A stretch of DNA of 52,750 nucleotides from Algoriphagus zhangzhouensis (GTDB lineage Bacteria; Bacteroidota; Bacteroidia; Cytophagales; Cyclobacteriaceae), in the NCBI RefSeq assembly GCF_900148515.1, contig NZ_FRXN01000008.1:1-52750 (forward strand), given 5' to 3'. The translations under genes were made by a program, and so were the position numbers. Shown here piece by piece: positions 1 to 10,318 of this stretch. A model generated the notes under the pieces. That model had not been told where the DNA came from, did not search any database, and was given only the letters and a program-made list of their open reading frames with translations. Within the stretch, counting starts at the first letter, position 1, and every line of letters starts with the position of its first letter.

Positions 1-1495
1 TAGGTAAATACAGGATCGGCATCTCCATAGACTTTGCTTTGGCCCCCGTCTGCTGTGATATCCAAAGTTGCCGGAGTGATCTCAAAGTCAGCACTCGTGA
101 AGTTGATCGTATAGTTTGGACCTGCATCCAGTGTACCCAGATTGATCGCATAAGTTCCGACATCTTCTCCGGCTGCTCTGGTCAAGGCTCCTGTTAGAAT
201 CGTCTCATCATCTCCTCCTTCAAAACCATCGGCCACAAAAGTAAATTCAGGATCTGCATCGCCATAGATTTTAGACTGGCCTGCATCAGCTGTGATATCC
301 AAAGTCGCTTGGGTAATCTCAAAGTCAGAGCCTAAGAAGTTGATGGTGTAATTAGGTCCTGCATCCAGTGTACCTAAAGTAATCGGATAGGTTCCAACAT
401 CTTCTCCAGTTGCTCTAGAAAGAGTACCAGTCAGAATGCTTAAATCATCTCCTCCTTCGAATCCATCGGCTACAAAAGTAAATACAGGATCTGCATCTCC
501 ATAGATTTTAGATTGTCCTCCATCTACAGTCACTGTCAGGATTTTTTCTCCAATGGTGAAATCTGCTCCGGTATAGTTAATCGTATAATTTGACCCTGCA
601 TCCAGCGTTCCCTGATTAATTGGGTAAGTCCCAATATCTTCTCCCGAAGCCCTTTGTAGTTCCCCAGTGAACACAGCATCTGTATCACCATTTTTCAATC
701 CAGAATATTGATATGTAAACACAGGATCAGTATCTCCATAGACCTTTGATTGCCCTGCATCGGCTGTGATATCCAAAGTTGCTGGAGTGACCTCAAAGTC
801 CGCACTCGTAAAGTTGACCGTATAATTAGGACCTGCATCCAGCGTGCCCACATTGATCGGATACATACCTACATCTTCACCTGATGCTCTAGCTAAGGAT
901 CCGGTAATTACAACATCTGTATCCCCATTTTTCAATCCCGAATATTGGAATGTAAATACAGGATCAGTATCCCCATATACTTTGCTTTGTCCCGCATTAG
1001 CAGTGACATTCAAAGTAGCTGGAGTGATCACCAAGTTCCTACTTGTGAAATTGATGGTGTAATTAGACCCTGCGTCCAAAGTACCTTGATTGATCGCATA
1101 GGTTCCAACATCTTCACCTGCTACTCTAACCAAAGCTCCAGTGATGATAGACCCTGGATCCCCATTTTTCAGTCCTGAGGCAGCAAAGGAGAATGTTGGA
1201 TCTGCATCCCCATATACCTTAGAATAGTTAAATGTGAACACATTTAAAGTAGCCGGTGTAATCTCAAAGTCCGCACCGGTGAAATTGATGGTATAATTTG
1301 GTCCTGCGTCCAGTGTTCCCAAAGTAATCGAATAGGTACCTACATCCTTACCTGGATCTCTTGAAAGAGCGCCAGTCATAATACTGCCGACATCATCCCC
1401 TGCTTCAAAGCCTGTAGCAGTATAAGTGAATATCGGATCTGCATCGCCATAGATTTTGGTCTGACCAAGATCAACAGTCACATTCAGAATTTTTG
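1..1495 (-). repeat. Tandem MBG-domain coding repeats, about 237-base period
   Basis: The reverse-strand motif encoding (K)(I/V)YGD(A/T)DP recurs near 11, 250, 487, 723, 960, 1198 and 1437, a spacing of 236-239 bases or 79 codons. Each unit also carries a conserved DAGPNYTINF-type segment. At least six full units are visible and the run continues past the left edge. Units differ at synonymous and coding positions, so they are diverged and not freshly amplified. The family resembles Pfam MBG domains of bacterial surface proteins. Confidence 0.92.
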
Positions 1496-4400
1496 GAACG
1501 ACTACAATAATAACCTCGATATCAACTTCAGATGAATTACCATTGACATCAGTAACAGTATATTTCACTGTATTGGATCCTTCATCAGTTTTGTCGAACA
1601 AAGTTTTGCTTAATACCTGAGAAAGAATACTACAATTATCGAATGACCCTTCATCAACCATTCCTGCTGTTAAATCAACTATACCAAATGCATCAACATT
1701 CAATGTGATCGTTGATTTTGCTAAAATCGTTGGTTTAATATTATCAACAACCCTGATTATTACGGATTGGGTAAAAGAATTTCCTGCTAGGTCGGTTGCA
1801 ATAACATCCACAGGATTCGCACCTATATCAGAACAATTGAAAACTGATTTGCTTAAGCTTGTTTTGATAAGTGAACTTGGGGTATAATCATCAAACATAC
1901 CACTTAATAACAAGTCACCTACCTTAACCTGAGGTGTGATTCCATTTGCATTTAAATAAGTTGTATGTCTTCCTTCTAAATTTAAGAATGGTGGGTTGAC
2001 ATCAAAAGTGACTGACAAGCCACTAGAGACAGTACTGTTATTGCCTGCCAAGTCAGCTTGGGTAGCTCTAATTACGTGAACACCTGTTGATACATTGCTT
2101 CCTGCGGTAAAGGTCCAATTACCTGAACCATTAGCTGTAGTTACACCTAAAGCTCCATCAACATTACTGATGACTGTAACAGCACTTCCTGGTAATGCTG
2201 TACCTGTGAATGTCGGTGTCAAATCATTGGTAATGTTATCTGAATCAGAAACTCCGGAATCAGATCCCGGTGCCAAATCCGGAGTACTTGGAGCCGGAGG
2301 AGCTTGGGTGTCAATAATTATTTCCAAAACATAAGATACGGCACCTACATTTCCAGCCAAATCTGTCGAATAGGCATATAATTCATGAAGACCTTCAGAC
2401 AGTGAATTTGCTGTATTATCATACAACCAATTTCCAGATCCATCTGTAGTTGTAGTAAATGGGCCGGTTGAACCAGTTACCGCTATGGTTACAATCGAAT
2501 TAGGTTCCGAAGTACCATAAAAAATCAGGGTGTTGTCAGAAGTAATATAATCGGTGTTGCTCAACCCAGTATCCTCAGTAACGCCAATTGGATCAGGAGG
2601 ATTTGGAGCCATCATGTCGATAGTCACAGTTAAAGCACCAGAAGCTGAACCAGTATTTCCTGCTAAATCAGTAGCTATAGCCGTAATGTCATAAGTGCCT
2701 TCGGCAATAGCACTAGCAGGTGTAAATGTCCAATTCCCTGCCCCATCAGAAGTAGTCGAACCTAATTCTGCCGCATCAGCATAAATAGTAACAGTAGCAT
2801 TTGATTCTGTATTACCTGTTAATTCCGGAGTATCATCCGAGGTAATATTATCCGAATCGCTCAAACCGGTATCACTTGCTGGAGTCAAATCCGGAATGCT
2901 TGACACCGGATTGGTTTGATCCAAAACAGTTGAATTATCTGTTTCATTTACCCCAACATTTCCAACCCCATCCTGCAGGTAAACAACCACAGTCAAACTT
3001 CCATCAACCAAGGAACTCACATCAACATTCACTACTTGACTTGAATTAACAACAGCTTTACTACCGCTAACAGTGGCTGTATTACCATCCCCTGCACTTG
3101 AAATTGAGTAGAAAACCGTTGCCCCTACTTCTGCATTTGAGACAGTAAAGGAAGTATTAGATGCTTCGATCGCATTGATCAAGGCATCATTCCATGCCAC
3201 TGAATAGCCAGAAGGTGCTCCGGTGTCCTTGGTTTCTGTATCAGATACATTCGATCCTTGATTTCCTGCTGCATCCACCAAATAGATTGTCAAGGTAATT
3301 GTTCCATCTGTCAAGCCGGAAAGATCATAGCCAGCTCCACCATTGTCAAAGGTCTGAGCAGTGGTAACTACAGATTCAGTACCTGTAACAGGAGTTCCCC
3401 CTCCACTGCTGGTGAAGGAATAATGCAAGGTCGTCCCTACTTCCAAACCAGTTCCTCTAAACTCTATAATTGTCACATTGATCGGATTGATCAAAATTTC
3501 CCCTAATAAATCAAAGGCAACATTGTAACCAAATGGAGCCACAGCATCTACCAATACTCCTGAAGTGGACCCGACATTGTTTAATGTTAGGTTAGCATTG
3601 ATCCCTGATGAATTTTGAATGGTTCCACCATTGAGATAAACTTCTGTAACCTCAACACCATCGGTATCCAAATCACCTGTGGCAACAGTATATCTAAAGA
3701 ATAAGGAAGTAGAACCAGAGCCTGAAACATAGCTTGCAGCTCTTATATTTCCTCCGATAACTAGTGTGATCTCAGGGGAGCCGCTGATTGTTACTGCTTC
3801 TGAAAAATTAACAAGGAAATCCAAATTATTTCCAGCTATATAGGTCCCGTTAGCAGGAACACTTATATAGCCAATATACGGGGCTGGCTCTACATCTATG
3901 TTAATTGTACCAAATGATGCCCCTACTAGTCCATCAGACCCTGATAAGCCAATACTTCCGGCATTATCTCCAATTACCCCTGGATTGCTGGTATATTTAA
4001 TCGAGGTTGGATCACTCAGGTAGGTATTTAAATTTGAAATAGTACCCGAAGTAGTCCAAGCTCCAGGAATTGGCTGGCTGATTGTGACACCAACACCAGG
4101 GCTAAAGGAAAGGGTGCCACCTAATGACAAATATGAAATACTCAAAACATCATCGGCTGCCGCATCTGGATCACCAAAAGTAGTTCCTGACAGATCAATA
4201 TTGCTTGCTACACCTTCGTTAACAGTAATATCCGTTGGAACCCCCGTCAAGAAAGGAGGGGCACTGGCCAATTTATCTGCCGTATCATCTACTGTAGCAC
4301 CCGTATTATTGAATGAATCCGTTAAATCCACAGAAAGTGTGATAGTACCATCGGACATTCCACTCAGGTCAATATTGGAAATGGTTTGATCAGTGGAAGA

Positions 4401-6125
4401 AATTGTTCCAGAACCCGAAACGCTGCTTCCCCCCGCAGAACTGGTAAATAGATAATTATAAGTCGATCCTATTTCGGCATTGGTAAAGCTAAAACTGACA
4501 TTGGATGAATTGGAAGGAGTTATCGGATCCTGATTAATTTCTACGGTATAATCCTTAGGCGCTTCTAAATCTTCATCTTTGATAGTAAGGGTCACCTGAT
4601 CTGGGGTCCCTTTAATTCCATTAGTCGGAGTTCCCATATCGATAATGATAGTCTCATCCCCTTCCTCAATACCATCATATTGAGAAGTAACACGAATACT
4701 ATCCATGGTTTCTCCTGAAGATAAAGTAATGGTCGTTCCGGTAACACTATAGTCAGTTCCCCCTCCAGAGGCTGTCCCTGAAAAACTTAATGGAACAGTG
4801 ACTGTTGTACCAGCTATTGCATCTAATTTAGCTCTTACATAGGCCTGACCACCACTTTCATCGGTTATTGGATTATATATGCCCAGTACCTCCAAACTTA
4901 CTGTTGGCACGGGATCATCGTCAATAATTGTAAATGTTTGCTGTTGAACCCCATTTTCAACCCCATTTGTCACTGAAGTAATATCAATAATCACTGTTTC
5001 ATTCCCTTCATACAAGGCATCAGGAACATTGGAAAGAATTACGGTACCAGTAGTATTTCCTGGATTGATAGTAATAGAAGTTCCAGATACCGAATAATCC
5101 ACTCCGGACCCAGTTGCGGCACCACTGAAACCTAAGTTCACGGTTACTGGAGCTCCATAGACATTGGAAAGGGTGGCTCTAATGAGGCTATTTGTTAATA
5201 AGGATTCAGATTTTGACGTTGGAGTAAGAGAAAGTGTAACTGTAGGAACAGGGCTGCCATTTAGACTCGCAACATAATTCCCGGAACTATTGACTGTTCC
5301 ATCATTCACTTCGAATTGAAAAGAGGTATTGGTCGAGCCATTTTGAATGTATTTAAGTCTTCCTCCATCTAGGCCTGCCTTGCCGATTTGTTGATTGACG
5401 GCTACTTCCTCTCCTGAATTAACTACATTATTGTCATTAATATCCAAAAACAAAACTCCTGAAGCAGGCAAAGATTCAATCAAAATATGACTAAGCGGAT
5501 CCCCGTCAATGTCAGAATATCCAAACATTGATGTTGAAAAAGTATAGGTCAAATTCTCATAGGGGCCATTGGCAGCTGTAAAGCTGGATGCAGTAGGCGG
5601 GGTGTTTGGAGGAGGGACAGGGCCATATACGAATTGGTCCAGATAAAAATTGATATCAAGCGCCTCTATTCTGATTTCATCAACATCAAAAAAATCAGCA
5701 TCTGATGAATAATCCTTATATCCATTAAAATTGATGCTTTTTTTCGCAGTTACCGCAGATCCATTCTTAAAACCCTGGATGGTTCCAGATGTTGATGCAA
5801 AGCCTGCATCCTGCAAGTAAATATTTTTAAACTGAAACTCAGTTCCATCATTTTTGATTATAGTCCATGTATTGATTGCCCCTACTGCCAAGTTATTATC
5901 ATATAGCGATTTGGAACTTTCATAGCCTACACCAGTTCTAGCAATTATCTGTTTGTCATTTCCTGGATCATTGATAGAAAAAGTAAAACCTCCCTCTGAA
6001 TAGCTTAAGCCCAATCCTTGATAATTGGATAATGACTCAAAATCTATTGTCTGAGAAAATGATGGAGAAATAAAGAATAGGAAAAAGAGAACAATCCCTA
6101 AAGCATAGTTGGTAATTCGATCCAT
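1..6125 (-). CDS. Giant secreted repeat protein (Calx-beta, Ig-like and MBG domains), 3' end outside window
   Basis: An open minus-strand frame starts at ATG 6125 and runs off the left edge, giving about 2041 residues without a stop. Residues 1-25 are a signal peptide ending FSQ. A unique N-terminal domain follows, then a cadherin-like/RTX-like stretch (about 180-285), two Calx-beta-like units (about 285-520), several Ig-like units, three bacterial Ig-like units with repeated DSDNITSD-type motifs (about 1070-1370), HYR-like units, and from about residue 1544 a run of 79-residue MBG repeats (YGDADP motif). Such modular proteins are usually cell-surface adhesins or structural proteins exported by T9SS. 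The sorting domain would lie in the missing C-terminus, so the export route is inferred. The tail-collar gene lies 97 bases upstream. Confidence 0.9.
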   Translation of the reverse strand, partial: MDRITNYALGIVLFFLFFISPSFSQTIDFESLSNYQGLGLSYSEGGFTFSINDPGNDKQIIARTGVGYESSKSLYDNNLAVGAINTWTIIKNDGTEFQFKNIYLQDAGFASTSGTIQGFKNGSAVTAKKSINFNGYKDYSSDADFFDVDEIRIEALDINFYLDQFVYGPVPPPNTPPTASSFTAANGPYENLTYTFSTSMFGYSDIDGDPLSHILIESLPASGVLFLDINDNNVVNSGEEVAVNQQIGKAGLDGGRLKYIQNGSTNTSFQFEVNDGTVNSSGNYVASLNGSPVPTVTLSLTPTSKSESLLTNSLIRATLSNVYGAPVTVNLGFSGAATGSGVDYSVSGTSITINPGNTTGTVILSNVPDALYEGNETVIIDITSVTNGVENGVQQQTFTIIDDDPVPTVSLEVLGIYNPITDESGGQAYVRAKLDAIAGTTVTVPLSFSGTASGGGTDYSVTGTTITLSSGETMDSIRVTSQYDGIEEGDETIIIDMGTPTNGIKGTPDQVTLTIKDEDLEAPKDYTVEINQDPITPSNSSNVSFSFTNAEIGSTYNYLFTSSAGGSSVSGSGTISSTDQTISNIDLSGMSDGTITLSVDLTDSFNNTGATVDDTADKLASAPPFLTGVPTDITVNEGVASNIDLSGTTFGDPDAAADDVLSISYLSLGGTLSFSPGVGVTISQPIPGAWTTSGTISNLNTYLSDPTSIKYTSNPGVIGDNAGSIGLSGSDGLVGASFGTINIDVEPAPYIGYISVPANGTYIAGNNLDFLVNFSEAVTISGSPEITLVIGGNIRAASYVSGSGSTSLFFRYTVATGDLDTDGVEVTEVYLNGGTIQNSSGINANLTLNNVGSTSGVLVDAVAPFGYNVAFDLLGEILINPINVTIIEFRGTGLEVGTTLHYSFTSSGGGTPVTGTESVVTTAQTFDNGGAGYDLSGLTDGTITLTIYLVDAAGNQGSNVSDTETKDTGAPSGYSVAWNDALINAIEASNTSFTVSNAEVGATVFYSISSAGDGNTATVSGSKAVVNSSQVVNVDVSSLVDGSLTVVVYLQDGVGNVGVNETDNSTVLDQTNPVSSIPDLTPASDTGLSDSDNITSDDTPELTGNTESNATVTIYADAAELGSTTSDGAGNWTFTPASAIAEGTYDITAIATDLAGNTGSASGALTVTIDMMAPNPPDPIGVTEDTGLSNTDYITSDNTLIFYGTSEPNSIVTIAVTGSTGPFTTTTDGSGNWLYDNTANSLSEGLHELYAYSTDLAGNVGAVSYVLEIIIDTQAPPAPSTPDLAPGSDSGVSDSDNITNDLTPTFTGTALPGSAVTVISNVDGALGVTTANGSGNWTFTAGSNVSTGVHVIRATQADLAGNNSTVSSGLSVTFDVNPPFLNLEGRHTTYLNANGITPQVKVGDLLLSGMFDDYTPSSLIKTSLSKSVFNCSDIGANPVDVIATDLAGNSFTQSVIIRVVDNIKPTILAKSTITLNVDAFGIVDLTAGMVDEGSFDNCSILSQVLSKTLFDKTDEGSNTVKYTVTDVNGNSSEVDIEVIIVVVPKILNVTVDLGQTKIYGDADPIFTYTATGFEAGDDVGSIMTGALSRDPGKDVGTYSITLGTLDAGPNYTINFTGADFEITPATLNVFTFNYSKVYGDADPTFSFAASGLKNGDPGSIITGALVRVAGEDVGTYAINQGTLDAGSNYTINFTSRNLVITPATLNVTANAGQSKVYGDTDPVFTFQYSGLKNGDTDVVITGSLARASGEDVGMYPINVGTLDAGPNYTVNFTSADFEVTPATLDITADAGQSKVYGDTDPVFTYQYSGLKNGDTDAVFTGELQRASGEDIGTYPINQGTLDAGSNYTINYTGADFTIGEKILTVTVDGGQSKIYGDADPVFTFVADGFEGGDDLSILTGTLSRATGEDVGTYPITLGTLDAGPNYTINFLGSDFEITQATLDITADAGQSKIYGDADPEFTFVADGFEGGDDETILTGALTRAAGEDVGTYAINLGTLDAGPNYTINFTSADFEITPATLDITADGGQSKVYGDADPVFT

Positions 6126-6188
6126 GAGCATATTGATTTCAAGAGAGGTGGAAAAAACTCTTGCGGAAATTTCTAAATCAAAAAAGTA

Positions 6189-6209
6189 GGGAGAACCAGA
6201 AGCTCTCCC
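6189..6209 (-). terminator. Rho-independent terminator after tail-collar gene
   Basis: On the minus strand GGGAGA and TCTCCC form a 6-bp stem with a 9-base loop, followed by TACTTTTTT. It lies 12 bases past the tail-collar stop codon and before the giant gene, so the two genes are probably transcribed separately. Confidence 0.65.
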
Positions 6210-6221
6210 CTCAAAAATTTA

Positions 6222-6767
6222 TTAATTTCTAGATGGGAAGATCCCTACTAGTGCAATGATATAATTGGATGCTAAATAGGGTTGCCTATTCTCGTGAGAT
6301 TGATTACCACCGACACTTGAAATAGACGCCGGGTTCATAGGACTTACACCAGTTCCATCAGGTGTAAAAGAATCCCCATCTACTGTATTGCCACGCTCAA
6401 TAGTGACTTGGTGCTTTGCAATAAAATTTCCGTTAGGAGTAGCAGAAGTCCCAGCATTAGGACTGGCATTTAGATTATGACTATGATTTGGGATTTGTAA
6501 GGTATTCAGCGTGACATTCTCAACACCTCCTTTTTGTCCCCAAGTGTAACTAGACAAACCTGGTCCATGCCCCATTCCAATTGCCGCTCTTCCTCTCATA
6601 TCTGGAAGAGCAAATGTAGTTCTCCCATCACCACCATAAGTAGTTCCTAAAAGTGAAAACAAGGCCGTATATTGTGAAATAGGCAATAATTGACCCTCAC
6701 AAGTCATCCAACCTCTAGGGGCAAAGTTAAAGCCCACCAACATAATCTGTCCAATAAATGGTTCCAT
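6222..6767 (-). CDS. Phage tail collar domain protein (MdpB-like)
   Basis: The 181-residue product has the layout of tail-collar/microcystin-dependent-protein-B-like proteins. It begins with FIGQIMLVGFNFAPRGW, continues with CEGQLLPI and the LFSLLGTTYGGDGRTTFALP core, and then a glycine- and asparagine-rich C-terminal half ending in NYIIALVGIFPSRN. Chromosomal copies in non-phage settings are common in Bacteroidota and have no firmly known role; in phages the domain sits in tail fibres. No other phage gene is nearby, so this is not evidence of a prophage. It has its own terminator. A 16-base perfect palindrome lies 65 bases upstream. Confidence 0.88.
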   Translation of the reverse strand: MEPFIGQIMLVGFNFAPRGWMTCEGQLLPISQYTALFSLLGTTYGGDGRTTFALPDMRGRAAIGMGHGPGLSSYTWGQKGGVENVTLNTLQIPNHSHNLNASPNAGTSATPNGNFIAKHQVTIERGNTVDGDSFTPDGTGVSPMNPASISSVGGNQSHENRQPYLASNYIIALVGIFPSRN

Positions 6768-6831
6768 AATTAAAAATAATTTAGTTGTAAAATATTTAAG
6801 TAAAATTGAAAATTATATAAAGTAAAATCCA

Positions 6832-6847
6832 TACGTATTAATACGTA
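6832..6847. promoter_or_regulatory. 16-bp perfect palindrome, possible operator
   Basis: TACGTATTAATACGTA reads the same on both strands and lies in AT-rich sequence 65 bases before the tail-collar start. Position and symmetry suit a dimeric regulator site. No regulator is known for it. Confidence 0.35.
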
Positions 6848-7430
6848 AATTGAATTCCTTATTCAAAAACTAAAAGGCTATAATAATACCCTTCACTTGG
6901 TAAAACTTACTACTCCGATCAATTTTTACATAAGAATCATGGAGGAAAACCGCATGTAAATAAAAACTACAATCTGGAGTAATTTCAATAAGAACTAATA
7001 CACCTCCCTATCTCACTGTGAAGAAAAACCCCTTACTCAACCTAAAAATAATTCCAATTGAATCTCAAATTCATAAAAATAATTCAATTTGACAATTGAT
7101 TTAACTAAAACTATTCAAGTCAGCATTAACAATAATAGGTTTTACAGTTTTTCATACGATTCTTAAAACCAACTAAAACCATAAAATTATTTTTTTATAT
7201 ATAAATAATTGTTTTTCAAGTATTAACAAATGGAAATCTTAGAAATTAGACAAAAAAATCAAAAGTCAGATTGAAAAAAAAACTCAAGCCTTTTTTAAGA
7301 AAAATATATAACCTAAATAGATAGTATTTTGCTTATCTTATAATAGTTAAGTCATTGCTCCATGCCAATCAAATCCTACCAAGGTAATAGGTATACGGGT
7401 CAAATTTGAGATGAACGAAATCCATTTTTA
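6848..7430. other. Gene-free AT-rich spacer
   Basis: No convincing reading frame is seen. The sequence is strongly A/T biased (poly-A and poly-T runs, for example near 7190-7310) and lacks the dispersed repeats that begin at about 7431. It presumably holds the tail-collar promoter region at its left end. Confidence 0.6.
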
Positions 7431-8768
7431 CTAATAGTTGGAAGTTAAAGCTGAAATCAGAAATCAGAAGGCTCAATGGTGGAAGCTGAAAGAGGTTGGA
7501 AGGGTTGTGATGGTTGTGTGCCTGCGGCGTTGTTTTAATTTCAAAATTGGAAAATTGGAAAATTGGAAAATTGGAAAATTCGCCCGAGCGTCTGTCTTCA
7601 GGCGCGACATGTGAGTGGCAAGTGGTAAGAGGTCGGGAAGTTGGATTTGGGATGTTGTAATGGTTGTAATGGTTGTACGCTGCGCGTTGATGAACGTTAA
7701 ATTTCGAATATCAAATCAATTGGCCCGAAGGAGATTAGTGGTCAGTTATCAGTATTCAGTCCATAGACAATAGTCCATGGTCCATAGTTGGAGGTTGGAA
7801 GTGGGAGTTTGGAGGTTGAAGGTTAAGTCAGAAAGATAAAATCAGAAAGCTGGAAAGGGTTGGAAGAGTTGTGGTGGTTGTGTGCCTGCGGCGTTGTTTT
7901 AATTTCAAAATTGGAAAATTGGAAAATTGGAAAATTCGCCCGAGCGTCTGTCTTTAGGCGCGACATGTGAGTGGTAAGTGGTAAGAGGTCGGGAAGTTGG
8001 ATGTGGGATGTTGGAAGGGTTGTAATGGTTGTACACTGCGCATTGATGAACGCTGAATGTCGAATTTCGAATATCGAATTAGGATTTACCCTAAAGGGGC
8101 GGAACTTTGAATAGTCCTACCAGAGGTAGGCAGGCCTGTGGCTTTAGCCCTGGCATTAATAAAACATTGGCCATTTCCCTCGGCCATGAGATATCAATTG
8201 ACCAATAGGCATTGTGCCGAGGAGGTGACGCAAACATCGTTTCTTCAACCAATCGAAATTTCCATTTTGGAGAAAATCAACATTGAGCTAAAGTTTCTTG
8301 TTTCCTAAATTATTCACCACAGAGACTCAGAGAACGCTGAGTTTACACGGAGTTTTTTCAAATCCTGAATATCGAAATACGAATTACGAAATGCGAAAGA
8401 CGACACAACAACTCTTTTTCTGAATGTAGAACATCGAATGTTGAAATACGAATTACGATTCTCGATATGCCTACGGCTTTGGAGTGATTGGGATCCCGAT
8501 AGTATTCGGGAGAGAGCAGGGAATAGGCCCAAAGGGCTGAGATTACTTAGAAGAGAAATCAAAACATAACCAAGAAGCACCAGAGGTGCGATAAGATGGT
8601 AGCCGTGGGTGAGCGAAGCGTAACCCAGGGTATAATAAAACAAATGGCCATTTCCCTCGGCCCGAAGATATCAATTGACCAATAGACTTGGTGCCGAGGA
8701 GGTGACGCAAACATCGTTTCTTCAACCCATCGAAATTTCCATTTTGGAAAAAATCAACATTGGGCTAA

Positions 8769-8929
8769 AGCTTCTTGTTTCTTAAATTATTCACCACAGA
8801 GACACAGAGAACGCTGAGTTTTCACGGAGATTTATTTTTCAAATACCTTTTCCCCAATCCCTCCTGGTGACTATCGGGATCCCAAATATCGAATGATGAA
8901 TTTCGAATGTTGAATGATGATCCGCGATA
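8769..8929 (+). repeat. 161-bp exact duplication, copy 1
   Basis: By eye this stretch is identical to 9273-9433, 504 bases to the right. It spans the CACCACAGAG element, a TATCGGGATCCC phrase and a CGAATGATGAATTTCG phrase. Identity over the whole length points to a recent copy event. Confidence 0.85.
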
Positions 8930-9272
8930 AATATCGGGAATGGAAAACCTAGAAGCCCATGATCCAAACAATTACAACGCGTAGCAAACAACTATTACAA
9001 CTCTTTTTTCGAACATCGAATGATGAATTACGAATGTTGAAGGACGAGTTCGGAAATCAGCGATAGGAAGAAAATCAGCAAAATCAACATTGGGCAAAAA
9101 TGCCATTCCTATTTAAAAGACAGCTCAGATGGTTCCCCATTAACCATTAACAATGAACGGGAACTGAAATTTGTATTTGCTTTATGATTCTGATGCCTAA
9201 TCCCTAATTCCGAAGGACGAGATACGAATGTAGAAATACGATCTGGAAGCTTGGTACTTTGTACTTGGTACA

Positions 9273-9433
9273 AGCTTCTTGTTTCTTAAATTATTCACCA
9301 CAGAGACACAGAGAACGCTGAGTTTTCACGGAGATTTATTTTTCAAATACCTTTTCCCCAATCCCTCCTGGTGACTATCGGGATCCCAAATATCGAATGA
9401 TGAATTTCGAATGTTGAATGATGATCCGCGATA
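9273..9433 (+). repeat. 161-bp exact duplication, copy 2
   Basis: This is the second copy of 8769-8929. Identity stops where copy 1 reads GATAAATATCGG and this copy reads GATAGAAATCGG. Confidence 0.85.
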
Positions 9434-9603
9434 GAAATCGGGAACGAGATCGCTGACTCCAGCAGCTTGGTACATGGTACATTGTACTTTGTACTAGGTT
9501 CTTGATTCTCGGTTCTCGGCTCTAAACTCTTGATTCTTGATTCTTTATTCTTGGTTCTTGTTTCTTGGCTCTTGGTTCTTAATACTTAACACATTAATAA
9601 CCT

Positions 9604-10245
9604 TTAGATTAAACCCAGACAAATGGAGTTTGAAAAAGTTCTTTTTTTATTTTTCTCTTGATAAAAGGCCATATAAACCCAAACCTGATTTTCGGCTTCT
9701 ATAGGCAAGGGAATTTGAATCGTTTGGTAACCTGTTCGTCGATATGCTTCCCCTCTCCATGAAAACACATGTTTTTTAACAGGATCATAAATCAAGATAT
9801 ATGATAAATCGGCATCCCTAGCTGAACCTTCCCAAGCATTGGGACTCCAATTCATTTTTATTTCCTGAATGGATATTCTTTCTGCCCTGGCATCAGCGGG
9901 ACCTGTAAGAGATCCCATGGAAATCAATAACTGGTTGGGAATCACTTGAGGCTCTTCTCCATGTTGGATCCCGTTTTTTATTAAGCAACTCAGTCCTTGA
10001 TGATAGCCTTTCCTTCCTCCTTTTTGAAAGGTTACCATTGAGAAGTTTAGTTCTTCTCTAAATGGTTTTAAGAAAATATTGGCAACGCTAAAAACAAGCT
10101 GATGGTACTTTTGAAGATCTGTCAATTCCTTTTTCTGCAAGGATGGTCTTTTTCTAACTATAGCCTGTCCTCCAAGCTCATAAAAGACAAGACTCCCTAC
10201 CCTTCCTCTAATTTTTCCAAGTACTGATGGTTCCAGCTTTCCCAT
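9604..10245 (-). CDS. DUF6266-like family protein
   Basis: The 213-residue product begins MGKLEPSVLGKIRGRVGSLVFYELGGQ and then IVRKRP. A GKxxGxVGxxVFY...G...VR(K/R)RP opening is what I associate with the Bacteroidota family DUF6266, whose function is unknown. There is no signal peptide or membrane segment. The middle part carries VTFQKGGRKGYHQ and the C-terminal half looks beta-rich (YILIYDP, VYMAFYQ). The gene lies 204 bases after the 64-residue gene, with an array of GTAGAAAA motifs between, so it may have its own promoter. The family assignment is from memory of the motif. Confidence 0.7.
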   Translation of the reverse strand: MGKLEPSVLGKIRGRVGSLVFYELGGQAIVRKRPSLQKKELTDLQKYHQLVFSVANIFLKPFREELNFSMVTFQKGGRKGYHQGLSCLIKNGIQHGEEPQVIPNQLLISMGSLTGPADARAERISIQEIKMNWSPNAWEGSARDADLSYILIYDPVKKHVFSWRGEAYRRTGYQTIQIPLPIEAENQVWVYMAFYQEKNKKRTFSNSICLGLI

Positions 10246-10318
10246 AATTTCTTTTCTATAATCTGATTCTAATACTTTATAAATTTTGAATTGGCTGTAT
10301 TACTTTACCTAGCGCACA

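Larger units (their letters stand above)
7431..9603. repeat. Mosaic of dispersed and low-complexity repeats, no gene
   Basis: This 2.2-kb block is built from short families that recur elsewhere in the window. They are GGAAAATT runs (about 7545-7580, 7908-7935), GTCCATAG/GTCCATGG runs (7760-7790), TGGTTGTAATGGTTGT with a small palindrome (7505, 7665, 7866, 8020), CGAATGATGAATTTCGAAT phrases, and TTGGTACTTTGTACTTGGTAC phrases (9250, 9475). Two copies of a roughly 125-base element with a CCTCGGC/GCCGAGG stem lie at 8169-8293 and 8646-8770. Three copies of a CACCACAGAG-containing element lie at 8306-8352, 8783-8829 and 9287-9333. The short open frames here are translations of repeats and are not called. 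Confidence 0.85.

Noticed and set aside
844..4389. Plus-strand frames inside the giant gene
   Set aside because: They lie antisense to a continuous minus-strand protein with clear domains, and show no domain of their own.
6222..6767. Prophage
   Set aside because: Only one tail-collar-domain gene is present; there is no capsid, terminase, portal or integrase, and free-standing copies are common.
8314..8725. Minus-strand open frames of 60-109 codons
   Set aside because: They are translations of the CACCACAGAG and CTCGGC elements and recur with those repeats.
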